From: CAJBLF01 sp964542965
Lineage (GTDB): Bacteria; Patescibacteriota; Gracilibacteria; Absconditabacterales; Absconditicoccaceae
Assembly: GCA_964542965.1 (NCBI GenBank)
Contig: CAZIVH010000015.1
Span: 1 to 23,353 of the forward strand
Direction of reading: 5' to 3'
Length of the DNA: 23,353 nucleotides
This document shows positions 14,614 through 23,348 of the stretch, in pieces. How positions within the stretch are numbered: the stretch's first letter is position 1; every line of letters begins with the position of its first letter. Below the pieces are notes generated by a model. It saw only the letters and a list, made by a program, of their open reading frames with translations, made no database searches and was not told the DNA's origin. Position numbers and translations under genes: made by a program.

Positions 14614-17094
14614 ATGAACGACGTACTTATGCTGATTATCATAGCGCTAAGCATACGATTGATCGGAGCATTAACGATCAAAGCGATTTTTTCCTCTATG
14701 TCCAAAAAACACAGAATCATACAAGCGAAAAAGATGAGATTCTTGCAAATCAAAATCCCGAAGAGCGTGACGACAAAAGGAGCCGATGAAGGAGGTGACA
14801 GCATAAAAGACATGAAACAGAATATCCAGATCATGAATCAGATATATAAAAATTTCTATTCCATAGTTGAAGATAAGCGGAAATTCAAGAATCTAGGCCA
14901 AAACTATATCAGCATGGAAATGTTCATAGAGAAAGAAGTAATAAAATTCATCATGGGAGTTCCTGAAGAACATGTAGAGACTATGGAGAAATTGATTTCA
15001 TCTTTTCTGATAGGTGCTGTAGTAGATCCTATCGACCAACCAAAGCTTCTCGAAGCGGGCAAATATATGGCAGGAGGAGAGTTCATTCTGAATAAAGATA
15101 ATGCATATCCAACCAAAACCTACGAAGTCTTCGAGGCTGATCCTATGGATAGCATTCTTTCCGCATATTCCAAAGTGTTCACCGAAGAAAAAATGTGTTT
15201 ACAAGTGCTGATGTCGCCTTTAGATGAAAACACCCTCAAATCATTGAGAAAAGAATCAAAGAAAATAAAAGAAGGGAAGAACAAATCATTCATCAGCATG
15301 CTCCTCAAAGATATATGGAAAGGAATTGCTTCAACAAGTAGCGATAACAAGGATGCCGCAAATGATGACGCAAAGAAAAACGACCTCACCCAGCAACAGA
15401 CAGGCGATCTCGATAAAAAAGTTGAAGAAGAGATATTCTCTATCAAGATAAGGGCATTAGTCACCTCACCAGATGCGAATAGACCGGAAAAAATCATAGA
15501 AGATCTCGCAAGATCATTCAGCCAGTACAATTATATAGGATTGAATGCGTTCAAATTCAAGAAAGCGAAAGATATCCAAAAATTTGCGAAAGACTTTATC
15601 AACAGAGTATTCCGAGGAAGCAACGGACGAGTGCACAACATCCGAAAATGGAACAAAAAGATGATCCTAAGCATCAAAGAAGTATCGTCAATCATTCATA
15701 TACCAAACGCAAAATTCAACAGAAATCCAAGGATAAGCCGGCAGAAATTCAAGATCATCCCAGCACCGGACAATATCCCGACTGAAGGAATCTTATTAGG
15801 TTACAACACCTACGCAGGCATCAAGAAAGAAATCAGAATCAGAACGGACAACGACGATAGATTCAGACACATGTACATCATCGGACAGACGGGTTCCGGA
15901 AAATCAACACTTATGCTTACCTCATTATTGGAGGACATCAGACTAAATAATGGTTTCTGTGTTATCGATCCGCATGGCGATTTGGTGGAATTCGTGATGA
16001 AGCATTATCCCAAAGAAAGAATAGATGACTTAATCTATTTCGATTTGTCGAATACCGAATATCCGATTGCTTTCAATCCCTTGGATGGAACAGAGAATGA
16101 CGACGAAAGAGATGTCGTAACCAACGATCTAGTAGAGATGTTTGTCTCTATGTACGGAGAAGAGATTTTCGGACCACGTATCCAAGATTACTTCCGTAAC
16201 GCGTGTTTCTTGCTTATGGAGCAACCGGAAGGAGGGACGCTCGTAGATATCATGAGGCTCTTCACTGACGATGCATTCGCAGAATCCAAGATAAGGAACG
16301 TAAAGAATCCTATCATCGCAGCACGGCGGAATAAGACATACAGGAAAATGGGAGAAAGGGAGAAATCAGAAATTATTCCATTCTTGCAAGCAAAATTCTG
16401 ACCATTCACTACAGGAACATTCATCAGGAACGTCATCGGACAACCGAAATCTGCATTCAATTTCTTCGACGCGATGAACGAAGGGAAAGTAATCCTCGTC
16501 AATCTCGCCAAAGGTCTGACAGGTGAGGAAAACAGTAAACTGGTAGGAAGAATGGTATCCATGCAACTCAAGCTCTCAGCCCTCAAAAGAGCAAGACTCG
16601 ACCCGAAAGAAAGAAAGAATTATTTCCTCTATATAGATGAATTCCAAAATTACGTATCGAAATCTATCGAAAGCATCTTATCTGAAGCCAGAAAATATAA
16701 ATTAGGATTAGTCATCGCTCACCAATACATCGATCAGCTGAAACAAGAAGGATTGTGAGGTAATCTCGATCTTTCCAAAACCATCTTCGGTAACGTAGGA
16801 AATTTTTTCTTCCATAAAGTCGGTGCGCCGGATGCGGAATTATTGGAAAAAGAGATGTGACCGGAATTTTCAGCTATAGATATGGTCAACGGAGATACCT
16901 TTAGAGCAGCAGCAAAAATAGTAGTCAACAACCAGCCTACCAGACCATTCAGTTTCCAGACTAGAGTGCCATATAACGATCCTATCGTAAATATACCGGA
17001 AAAAGTGGAAATCATGAAACAGATTTCTGCGCTCAAATGGGGAACGAAAAGAGAATTGGTAGATAAGGAAATTTTCTTTAGAGTCGGTGTTTAG
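14614..17094 (+). CDS. Membrane-anchored VirD4/TraG/HerA-like ATPase, paralogue of the S1-ATPase
   Basis: An 826-aa protein. An N-terminal membrane helix at residues ~3-27 (LMLIIIALSIRLIGALTIKA) anchors a cytosolic body. Residues ~30-415 are a divergent conjugation-type N-terminal region with a low-complexity charged insert (SSDNKDAANDDAKKND). The ATPase core has Walker A GQTGSGKS at 424-431, VIDPHGDLVEFV, FDLSNTEYPIAFNPLDG, Walker B LYIDEFQNY with D675/E676, and the downstream LVIAHQY motif. TGA encodes Gly in AKFGPFTTG, EGLGGNL and KEMGPEF. Core and flanking motifs match the 4511-7498 protein closely (RHMYI, DPHG, IDEFQN, ILSEARKYKL), but the S1 domain is absent and the membrane helix present. 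It is likely a DNA- or protein-pumping motor of a type IV secretion or conjugation-like machine. It ends convergently with a 4-bp overlap onto the next gene. Confidence 0.88.
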
Positions 17095-17830
17095 CCAAAA
17101 TCATCATAAGGCCTTCAGGTATGAGGATCGATCTTACGAGGATCGATCTTTTTTGCTGGAGTCGAAAGACCTTCAGTCGATTGATTGTCCGCATGTTTAT
17201 GAGAGAGAGTTTGTTTGATACTCTCGATATAGGATTTTATGTTTTCCAACATCTTAAGGATATCAGGCAAAGATTCATAATCAGGAAAAGACGTAAGTAT
17301 CTTGTAGCAGAGATCTCTAGCTCTTACATAGTTTCCCAAAGCAAAATCCGTTTCTGCGCGTTTATGCAATGCAGCCGCATCCAATGGAACAGATTCTACT
17401 GATGGGATTGCGGATTTTTCTATCACTGGTTTGGAAGCAAAAGAAGAATGCTTTGTTGAGGGAAGATCATAAAAAAGCTTCTCTTTATGCAAAAACAGCT
17501 CTTTGAGTTTATAGAAAAATTTGAAGAATCGACGAGGTATAGATATTCTTGATCATTCATCGCTAAAAAAGTATTCCTGCAAACGATTGATTTCAGCGAT
17601 CACTAACTGTACCTGTTTGATATCCATATTATCATAGAGTTTAGGATCAAGGAATCAGTCTATATTTCTACAAGTAAAATGGATATCGGGAAATCATAAG
17701 ATATNNNNNNNNNNNNNNNNNNNNNNNNNNNNNNNNNNNNNNNNNNNNNNNNNNNNNNNNNNNNNNNNNNNNNNNNNNNNNNNNNNNNNNNNNNNNNNNN
17801 NNNNATAGTATCATATCCTGCCATAGGCAT
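17091..17830 (-). CDS. TPR-like protein of unknown function, interrupted by the assembly gap
   Basis: The C-terminal part (17091 to about 17704) is continuous in code 25 and ends in TAA. It reads through NMDIKQVQLVIAEINRLQEY, a basic segment (IPRRFFKFFYKLKELF), and a TPR-like helical pair (AAALHKRAETDFALGNYVRA, then CYKILTSFPDYESLPDILK) into a charged tail. The likely start is ATG 17830 or 17824, left of the upstream gene, but 100 Ns (17705-17804) intervene and the frame across them is not determined. The same A-x3-DFA...A...Y-x2-IL-x-FP pattern ends the neighbouring upstream protein, so the two are related in that region. Their 21-bp spacing suggests one operon. No function can be named. Confidence 0.6.
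17126..17154 (+). terminator. Terminator of the ATPase gene inside the convergent gene
   Basis: Two copies of the self-complementary GATCGATC (17126-17133 and 17141-17148) flank a 7-nt spacer and are followed by six Ts. On plus this forms an 8-bp hairpin with a U-tract, 32 bp past the ATPase stop. It is also coding on minus, as a duplicated KIDP motif near the C-terminus of the TPR-like protein. Confidence 0.6.
17705..17804. other. Assembly gap (100 Ns)
   Basis: Exactly 100 unknown bases, a usual placeholder size, so the true length may differ. It falls within the 5' part of the TPR-like gene at 17091-17830. Confidence 0.99.
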
Positions 17831-17851
17831 AAAAGAGAAAAAATAAAAGGT

Positions 17852-19069
17852 TTATGTATGAGAAAAATCATCTTCGACGGTTCATGTCTTGGCGTCTATT
17901 TTCCCTTGTGGAGGAAACTTTTTATGAGTTTTCGTATCGACGGTCTTTTGAGGTAAAGGACGATAGATCAGATCCAATTTTTCATCAATACGGGCAATTT
18001 GACTACGGATATACTCCTCTTGTCCGTTTCATGGAAATATTTTGAGAATATGCTGATACCTTTCTTTAGCTCTCGAAAGAAATTTAAATCCACTTACAGC
18101 GAAATCCTGATCGGCCTCTTTGAGATATTGTTCTATCGTCTTATTCTCTTTTGGCATCAAAGAAGGATCGACAACAACGGCAGAATTTTTCATATTTTTC
18201 CTTTTCGTTTGCAGAAGATCTTCCGGAGGGGTTTGACTGACGGAAGAAACCATAGAAGATTGTTTCTGTTCAGCAGGGATTTTTTTTGATTCATTCTTTT
18301 GAGATATTCCATGATCAGAAGCTACATTAGACTTCCTCTCTACAGATGGTTTCTCAACATAAAAGATATCTCAGAATTTGCGAGAGGCTTCTCTCATGAT
18401 ATTTTTGAGCTGATTGAGGAATCTTATAGATCGCATCCAAGATGCATTATCTTTGGCATCTACATCGAAAAAAGAATATTTTAAGAGTATTTTGAGTTCG
18501 TCGATCGCACAAGTGAGCGTGAATTCATCCAGATCTTTATAGAGATCGTGTTTCAGAAAATCATGAGCATTTTCAGGAGTGATGACAGAAGGTAATATAG
18601 GCAGAATTTTTTTGAGCGGTTCTATTTTTTTATTGACGAAATCAATATTGAGATCGCCAGGCTTAGGTTTAACGAAATGTTTGATGAGATAATCATCTTC
18701 GTCAGTAAACATAACCGCGGTATATGATGATTGTTGTCTGAGGTATTCTGTCAGATCATGTACAACGCTATCTAAACTCTTTATTTTTTGAAACGAAATC
18801 TGACTAGGGTAATACTTATTGAAGTTTTTACAAAGCTTTTTCTTTATCTGATCAACGGTGGTATTTCTTTTTTCTTCCAGCTCATTTTGACAGAACTTCA
18901 ATAGTTCACTAATCGCATTGAAACACGTAATCTTGACAAGCATCATGGCCGATGCAGTATCGGTATCTTGAGGGATTTCCCCACTTGGACTTATTTCCAA
19001 AAAATCATGCCTGGCTTTGGCAAGGTTTTGTACAATTCATTCTATTCTTTTGTATTCGGTATTTTTCAT
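17852..19069 (-). CDS. TPR-like protein of unknown function, 405 aa
   Basis: A 405-aa soluble, mostly helical protein with no membrane segment. The N-terminal ~230 residues (MMLVKITCFNAISELLKFCQ; HDFLKHDLYKDLDEFTLTCA) match no family I know. A long polar linker rich in Lys, Ser and Gln follows. Near the C-terminus is a TPR-like helix pair: YLKEADQDFAVSGFKFLSRA, then KERYQHILKIFPGNG. The second domain echoes the neighbouring gene at 17091-17830, so the two probably arose by duplication of this part. TGA encodes Gly in RIEGIVQN, RKFGDIF and IFPGNG. The promoter at 19100-19127 would drive both genes. TPR repeats usually mediate protein-protein contacts, and proximity to the ATPase gene is only suggestive of a link. 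Confidence 0.75.
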
Positions 19070-19099
19070 GACCGATAAAAAAAGAGATAAATCCCAAAC

Positions 19100-19127
19100 A
19101 CTATATAAATTTACAGCAAGAAGTCAA
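19100..19127 (-). promoter_or_regulatory. Promoter of the TPR-like gene pair
   Basis: On minus, TTGACT, a 16-bp spacer and TATAGT, about 24 nt of leader before ATG 19069. It lies in the 75-bp gap after tatD. Confidence 0.7.
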
Positions 19128-19144
19128 TCTTTTATATAGAAAAA

Positions 19145-19981
19145 TTAGATTTTGTATACAGAATGAAAATTACTCAATATATGATCAGAAAGCGCTTCCG
19201 GATTAATATCCAAAAAATCTGACACGAATTCATAAATATACTTCACATTCGCTGGATGATTATCTGTTCCACGAACGATCTGCGGTGTCAAGTACGGTGC
19301 ATCTGTTTCCAAAAGCAATTGATTCAATGGGACAATCTTCAATGTTTCACACAGCTCCTCTGCTTTCTTATAGGTTACATTACCACAAAACCCTACATAT
19401 AAGTTTTCAAATTTCGAATTTAAAATTTCGAATTCCTTTGGTCCATATCATCGACAATGGAAGTAGATAGTCAGATCAGGATAATCTTTCAAAATCGCAA
19501 AAGTCTGATCAAACGCATCCCTCGAATGCACGACCAGTGGCAATCACGCCTCACGAGCGAACTCACAATGCTCGATAAACAGTTTTTTTTGGGTTTCCAG
19601 CGTCTCGAGTCCATTGGGATAATGAAGATCGATTCAGGTCTCGCCGATAGCGACCACATAGTCTTTATTGTCAGCATATAACGTTTTGAGTCGTTGCATT
19701 TTTTCAGAGATATTTTCAGGAGTGATGACATTTTCCACGCATTCCAATGGATGCCAGCCTACTGTCGCCTTGACTATAAAATCAGTATTTTGGCTTTGAA
19801 CTTTGAACTTTAAGCTTTGAGCTTGTTTAGCGATTTCGATTCATTTGATATTATATTGTTCGTCGGCTCAAGAATTAACTACTCCCACGCCTCCGGCATC
19901 GACAAATCTCTGGAGATATCATTGTCGATCCTCCACCAAAGGAGACGTATTCAAATGCGTATGTGCGTCTATCAATTTCAT
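19145..19981 (-). CDS. tatD: TatD-family metal-dependent deoxyribonuclease
   Basis: A 278-aa TIM-barrel metallohydrolase acting on DNA in the cytosol. The metal and active-site residues are all present: DAHTHL (H7, H9), AIGETGIDLHY (E114), VVHSRDAF (H152), YFHCRGYG (H175) and LLLETDAPYLTP (D227), followed by the family RGTDNHP block. TGA encodes Gly in GETGIDLH and other sites. Two stretches differ from TatD relatives and are built of heptad repeats translated in frame: about residues 53-64 (SLKFKV region) and 182-194 (FEILNSKF region). They probably lie in surface loops, so the enzyme may still be active. It has no visible Shine-Dalgarno sequence and ends 75 bp before the TPR-like gene. Confidence 0.95.
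19402..19436. repeat. Heptad array inside tatD (second)
   Basis: Five 7-bp units, such as AGTTTTC, AAATTTC and GAATTTA, lie within the tatD reading frame. They encode about residues 182-194. Confidence 0.7.
19790..19824. repeat. Heptad array inside tatD (first)
   Basis: Five 7-bp units: TTGGCTT, TGAACTT twice, TAAGCTT and TGAGCTT. They lie within the tatD reading frame and encode about residues 53-64. Confidence 0.75.
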
Positions 19982-20044
19982 AAACAAACTAACGAATTAA
20001 AAAAAATAGGAATAGTAGTAAGTTTTTGGCTTCAAGCCCTAATC

Positions 20045-20248
20045 TTTTAGCTTTTAGCTAAATTGAGTTGCTTTACTTATATAATTTCGTAAATACTAAT
20101 CAACGAAAAAATTTAATGAAAAACTAATAGTGAAAAATGAAAAACGTTGGTTTTGTCTTTTAAATCAACTATTGCAAAAAAACAATAGTGTGTAGTATAA
20201 CAGAATCCAACATCATTCATTATTCATTTTTAATTATTAATTATAAAA
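20045..20248. repeat. Three heptad blocks in the tatD-rseP intergenic region
   Basis: 20045-20065 has TTTTAGC twice plus TAAATTG. 20118-20145 has GAAAAAC, TAATAGT, GAAAAAT and GAAAAAC. 20214-20248 has five units such as CATTCAT and TATTCAT, ending 4 bp before the rseP ATG. Between them are AT-rich sequence, an isolated TATAAT at 20080-20085, and the perfect 7-bp inverted repeat ACTATTG/CAATAGT (20168-20174, 20183-20189), which overlaps the candidate rseP -35 box. Confidence 0.7.
20172..20201 (+). promoter_or_regulatory. Candidate rseP promoter
   Basis: TTGCAA, an 18-bp spacer and TATAAC. A perfect inverted repeat (20168-20189) overlaps the -35 box and might be an operator. Confidence 0.4.
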
Positions 20249-20251
20249 GTT

Positions 20252-21448
20252 ATGGCAGTAGTGATAGGGATATTGATGTTCATGGGATTAGTATTGGCTC
20301 ACGAATTAGGGCACTTCATAAGTGCAAAAAGGAGCGGTGTGAAAGTATTAGAATTCGGCATAGGGATACCGCCAAAAGTATGTAGATTGCGGACAGACAA
20401 GTCATGAACGCAATACACGTTAAATCTTTTGCCGCTTGGCGGATTCGTAAGGCTAAAGGGAGAAGATCCAAAAGATGAAGCGGATTTCAATGCAAAAGAC
20501 AGTTTCATCAAAGCAAAGATAGGTAAGAAATTCATCATACTGATCGCTGGAGTAACAATGAACATCTTATTGGCGCGAGTGCTCTTCACCGCAATCTTCA
20601 CTATGGGAACAAGACCGATCTCCGTACTGCCAGAAAACGCATTAGCGTCACAACAAAATAGCTATCTGATGCCGACCGTAAACTTCCTACGGAAAGAAGG
20701 ATTCATCAGCGGAGAACTTGTAGCCACCCCAGCCAAGATAGAAAAAGTATCGGACAACGCACTAGGCCAAAAAATGGGTCTCCAATCTGGCGATATCATC
20801 CTCTCGATAAACAACGAGCCCGTAGATGTATGGAACATAGGAAGCGTACTCAAAAAAAACATAGACCAAGATATAACATTGGTATTCAATAGAAAAGAGA
20901 AGAAAACAATTGTCCAAGAACATTGTCCTGCAGACAATTGCATTCTATGACTGACATTCTATGCAGAAGAACTGAATCTCAAGCCGATCAAATTCCCGTT
21001 TTTCACCGCGATGCGGATAGGAGCCAAGGAAATCAAAGCACAGACAGTACTTACATTCTCAGCATTATGAACATTAGGAGGCGACTTGATTTCATTGAAC
21101 AAGCAAAGAATAAAGACATCGCTAGATAAGCTCACCGGACCTGCGGGAGCGATCAAATTCTGAGAAGCGTTATTGAGCGCAGGAGGACGAAAACTCTACC
21201 TAGCGTTTGCAGGAATGATCTCATTGGCGCTCGCTATCTTCAATGTATTGCCTATCCCAGCGCTTGATGGAGGAAGATTGCTCGGCGTCATTATCCAACG
21301 AATAGGAAGGTTGAAGCCAGAAAAATATTTTAACGTCGAAGGATACATCAATTTAGTATTCTTCATGGCATTGATGGCGTTGGGAATCTATATCTTACTC
21401 AAAGACCTGAGCCGTTTCCGAGAGATCAAAATCCCATTCTTCGGATAA
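20252..21448 (+). CDS. rseP: RseP-type site-2 intramembrane zinc protease
   Basis: A 398-aa polytopic inner-membrane metalloprotease of the RseP/MmpA (M50) family, which cuts transmembrane segments of regulators or leftover signal peptides. The first membrane helix holds the zinc motif HELGH (H17, E18, H21) followed by FISAKRSGVKVLEFGIG. LPLGGFVRLKGEDP is the family re-entrant block, and IGKKFIILIAGVTMNILLA begins the second helix. A single PDZ domain spans about residues 150-225 (ALGQKMGLQSGDIILSINNE). NVLPIPALDGGR holds the third zinc ligand, D339. TGA encodes Gly in DKSGTQY, CILGLTF, SALGTLGG and KFGEALL. The length fits the single-PDZ subgroup. It is a single-gene transcript between heptad repeats and a terminator. 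Confidence 0.95.
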
Positions 21449-21466
21449 CACAATCATAGATAAAAA

Positions 21467-21497
21467 AAACTCTCCATACTTCTGGAGAGTTTTTTTA
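21467..21497. terminator. Bidirectional terminator after rseP
   Basis: AAACTCTCCA pairs with TGGAGAGTTT around a TACTTC loop, with A and T runs on both sides. It serves rseP on plus and the 135-aa gene on minus. Confidence 0.88.
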
Positions 21498-21540
21498 AGA
21501 AAACAATGAATATCTTTGAACTTTACGCTTTCAACTAAGT

Positions 21541-21948
21541 TTATTTACTGCAGGAGTCTATCATATGCTTATATTCGTTCGCTTTGCGGATATATCCGGG
21601 AAGGTTTTCTTCCAAAGTCTTGAGTCATTCTTTCTTGAGTTTGAGGTATGTTTCATTGAGTTCGGTCAAGACATTGGGATCTACACAGGCCTTGTTCTCA
21701 GCCATGCTGATCAATTCCTGGTACGTCTTTTCATAATCAAATTTCTTCTGGAACGCTTCAGAATTGGTATTGGTGACTTTGTGAACATAGACGACAACCC
21801 TCTGCCAAAGCACCTGGAATCATGAAAAGATAGACGCTTTTTCTGCAGGATGGCTTTGGATATAAGAAAAGGAGAATCACAACAATATGAGTCCGATGAT
21901 GAGTTTGATAAGGTTTTTTCTGACAAATGCTTTTTCTTCTCTATCCAT
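21541..21948 (-). CDS. Small membrane-anchored protein of unknown function, 135 aa
   Basis: A 135-aa protein. A basic N-terminus (MDREEKAFVRKN) precedes one hydrophobic segment (LIKLIIGLILLGFSFSYIQ), which is an uncleaved anchor or signal sequence. The rest would be extracytoplasmic: a helical region (VTNTNSEAFQKKFDYEKTYQ, then ELISMAENKACVDPNVLTEL) with two cysteines, one internal (ACVDP) and one near the C-terminus (MIDSCSK), that could form a disulfide. TGA encodes Gly in LLGFSF, FSGFQV and KKEGLKT. I recognise no family. It stands alone with a good promoter upstream and the shared terminator downstream. No neighbour suggests a function. Confidence 0.75.
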
Positions 21949-21981
21949 AAAAATATCAAAAAGACATAAATAACTGTGTGA

Positions 21982-22009
21982 GTCATATATTTTTCAGGTT
22001 GCTTTTCAA
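21982..22009 (-). promoter_or_regulatory. Promoter of the 135-aa gene
   Basis: On minus, TTGAAA, a 16-bp spacer and TATGAC, with a leader of about 27 nt. Confidence 0.55.
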
Positions 22010-22035
22010 GGATTTCTCAGGGAATGATATTTTCC

Positions 22036-22064
22036 TTGCAAAAACAACGCCTAAACGATACAAC
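22036..22064 (+). promoter_or_regulatory. Candidate glycosyltransferase promoter
   Basis: TTGCAA, a 17-bp spacer and TACAAC. The boxes are weak and overlap the 8-bp repeats. Confidence 0.3.
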
Positions 22065-22130
22065 GAGGAAACGATAAAACGACAAAAAAAAATCGTTTAA
22101 GCGTTTAAGTGTTTACCCATTTAGTCATTC
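22051..22130. repeat. Facing 8-bp repeat arrays upstream of the glycosyltransferase gene
   Basis: The left array (22051-22082) has four units sharing ACGA, such as CTAAACGA and GGAAACGA. After an A-run, the right array (22091-22130) has units such as AATCGTTT and AAGCGTTT, decaying to AGTCATTC just before the ATG. The arrays are roughly reverse complements (AAACGAT against ATCGTTT) and could form a hairpin. Confidence 0.7.
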
Positions 22131-22134
22131 AGTT

Positions 22135-23241
22135 ATGAAGTATGCATTCGTCCATTGCCGAATTCAGCCAGGAGGAGCACTCGCCGTATTGCAAGACCTC
22201 ATCGACGAGCAAAAAGACGTACAACACGCCAAAGTATTTACGCTTTTTTCCGATTGCAAAAAAATCGCGACCAAACAGCATACCTATGAGGTAGTGACCG
22301 CGTTGCCGAAACGAGTGAACAAACTCTTCGGACGATGCAGCAAAAAAAACATCCCGCTACTTTCACGGCTCTTTGATTACCGCAACCTCATGCTGTTCTA
22401 CCCGAGCCTAATGAGAGTGCTCTCTAGAAAAATCAAAAAATACCATCCTGATCATATTTTCATTTCCTCCTTCGCCATCGCGAAAAACATCACTCCGATA
22501 TCCGGCATCAAGACAACGCTCTATCTCCACTCTCCTATGCAATATATCCGGACGCATTATGACGAATACAAAGAGAAACTGACCGGTATCAAAGGGAAGA
22601 TATTCAATCGGATAGTGCCGAAGCTCAGGACACGAGATCTGAAATTCACCAAATTCGACAGAATATACGCCAATAGCAAATACACCGCACAAGAGGCAAA
22701 AAAGCTGTATGACATGGAACACATCACCGTAAAATATCCTCGCATCCCGGGAAAATTCTTCATCCCGGCAGTTCAAGAAACGCCATTGGAATACTATATC
22801 TACGTAGGAAGATTGGTGAATTTCGTCAGAGAAACCGACAAGATCATCAGACTCTGCAACGACTTGAAAGTGCCGTTGATCGTGATGGGAAGCGGTCCCG
22901 ACGAAGCGTATCTCAAATCCATCGCAGGTCCGTCAATCATCTTTATCGGTTGGATCAATGATATCGATGAAAAGATAAAAATCATAAGTCAATCAAGAGG
23001 GCTGATCAATCTAACGAAAGAAAGTTACGGAATCGGAACCGTGGAAGCGATGCTGCTCGGCGTACCCATCTTCTGATATGCACAAGGAGCCACTGCAGAA
23101 TTAGTGGATGAAGACTGTGGGGTGTTAGTGAAAGATAAAAAGCATAATACGCTCGTAGAAAGCTTCAAAAAGTTTATGAGCACAAAACGAGATAGAGAGA
23201 TGATCGCAAAGAAAATCAGAGAGAAACGAAAAAATAAGTAA
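22135..23241 (+). CDS. Glycosyltransferase family 4 (GT-B fold)
   Basis: A 368-aa retaining GT-B glycosyltransferase, probably cytosolic or peripheral at the membrane. It would transfer a sugar from a nucleotide-sugar to a surface polysaccharide or glycolipid precursor. The N-terminal acceptor-side domain begins MKYAFVHCRIQPGGALAVLQ, with the family GG loop. ISSFAIAKN and LYLHSPMQYI follow. The C-terminal donor-binding domain has YYIYVGRLVNFV, PLIVMGSGPDE, IIFIGWIND and the E-x7-E block KESYGIGTVEA (E296 and E304), then LLGVPIFGYAQGATAELV. There TGA at 23074 encodes the Gly after VPIF; read as a stop it would cut off the last ~55 residues, including the nucleotide-sugar contact loop. The sugar cannot be inferred. 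No neighbouring gene of a polysaccharide cluster lies in the window. Confidence 0.92.
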
Positions 23242-23314
23242 AAAGACGATATCGCACAAACCACCCATTTAGTCAACCTATACGCAAGCTTATGTCGCCT
23301 TTTGTACCATTACC

Positions 23315-23348
23315 GCTTCTATGACGACACTCTATGTCGCACAGAAGC
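23315..23348. other. Stem-loop near the right edge
   Basis: GCTTCT (23315-23320) pairs with AGAAGC (23343-23348). An inner CGACA/TGTCG stem lies across a small internal loop. There is no T-tract. I find no gene in 23242-23353; the only plus-strand frame here is about 19 codons. Confidence 0.35.

Noticed and set aside
51..22130. CRISPR arrays
   Set aside because: The repeats have 7- to 8-bp periods without unique spacers of 25-40 bp, and no cas gene is present.
93..23241. Many apparently fragmented genes or frameshifted pseudogenes under the standard code
   Set aside because: All breaks are TGA codons in the same frame at Gly positions; reading TGA as Gly joins the pieces without any frame change.
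23315..23348. Insertion-sequence end or terminator at the right edge
   Set aside because: The stem-loop has no T-tract and no transposase is visible; the window ends too soon to judge.
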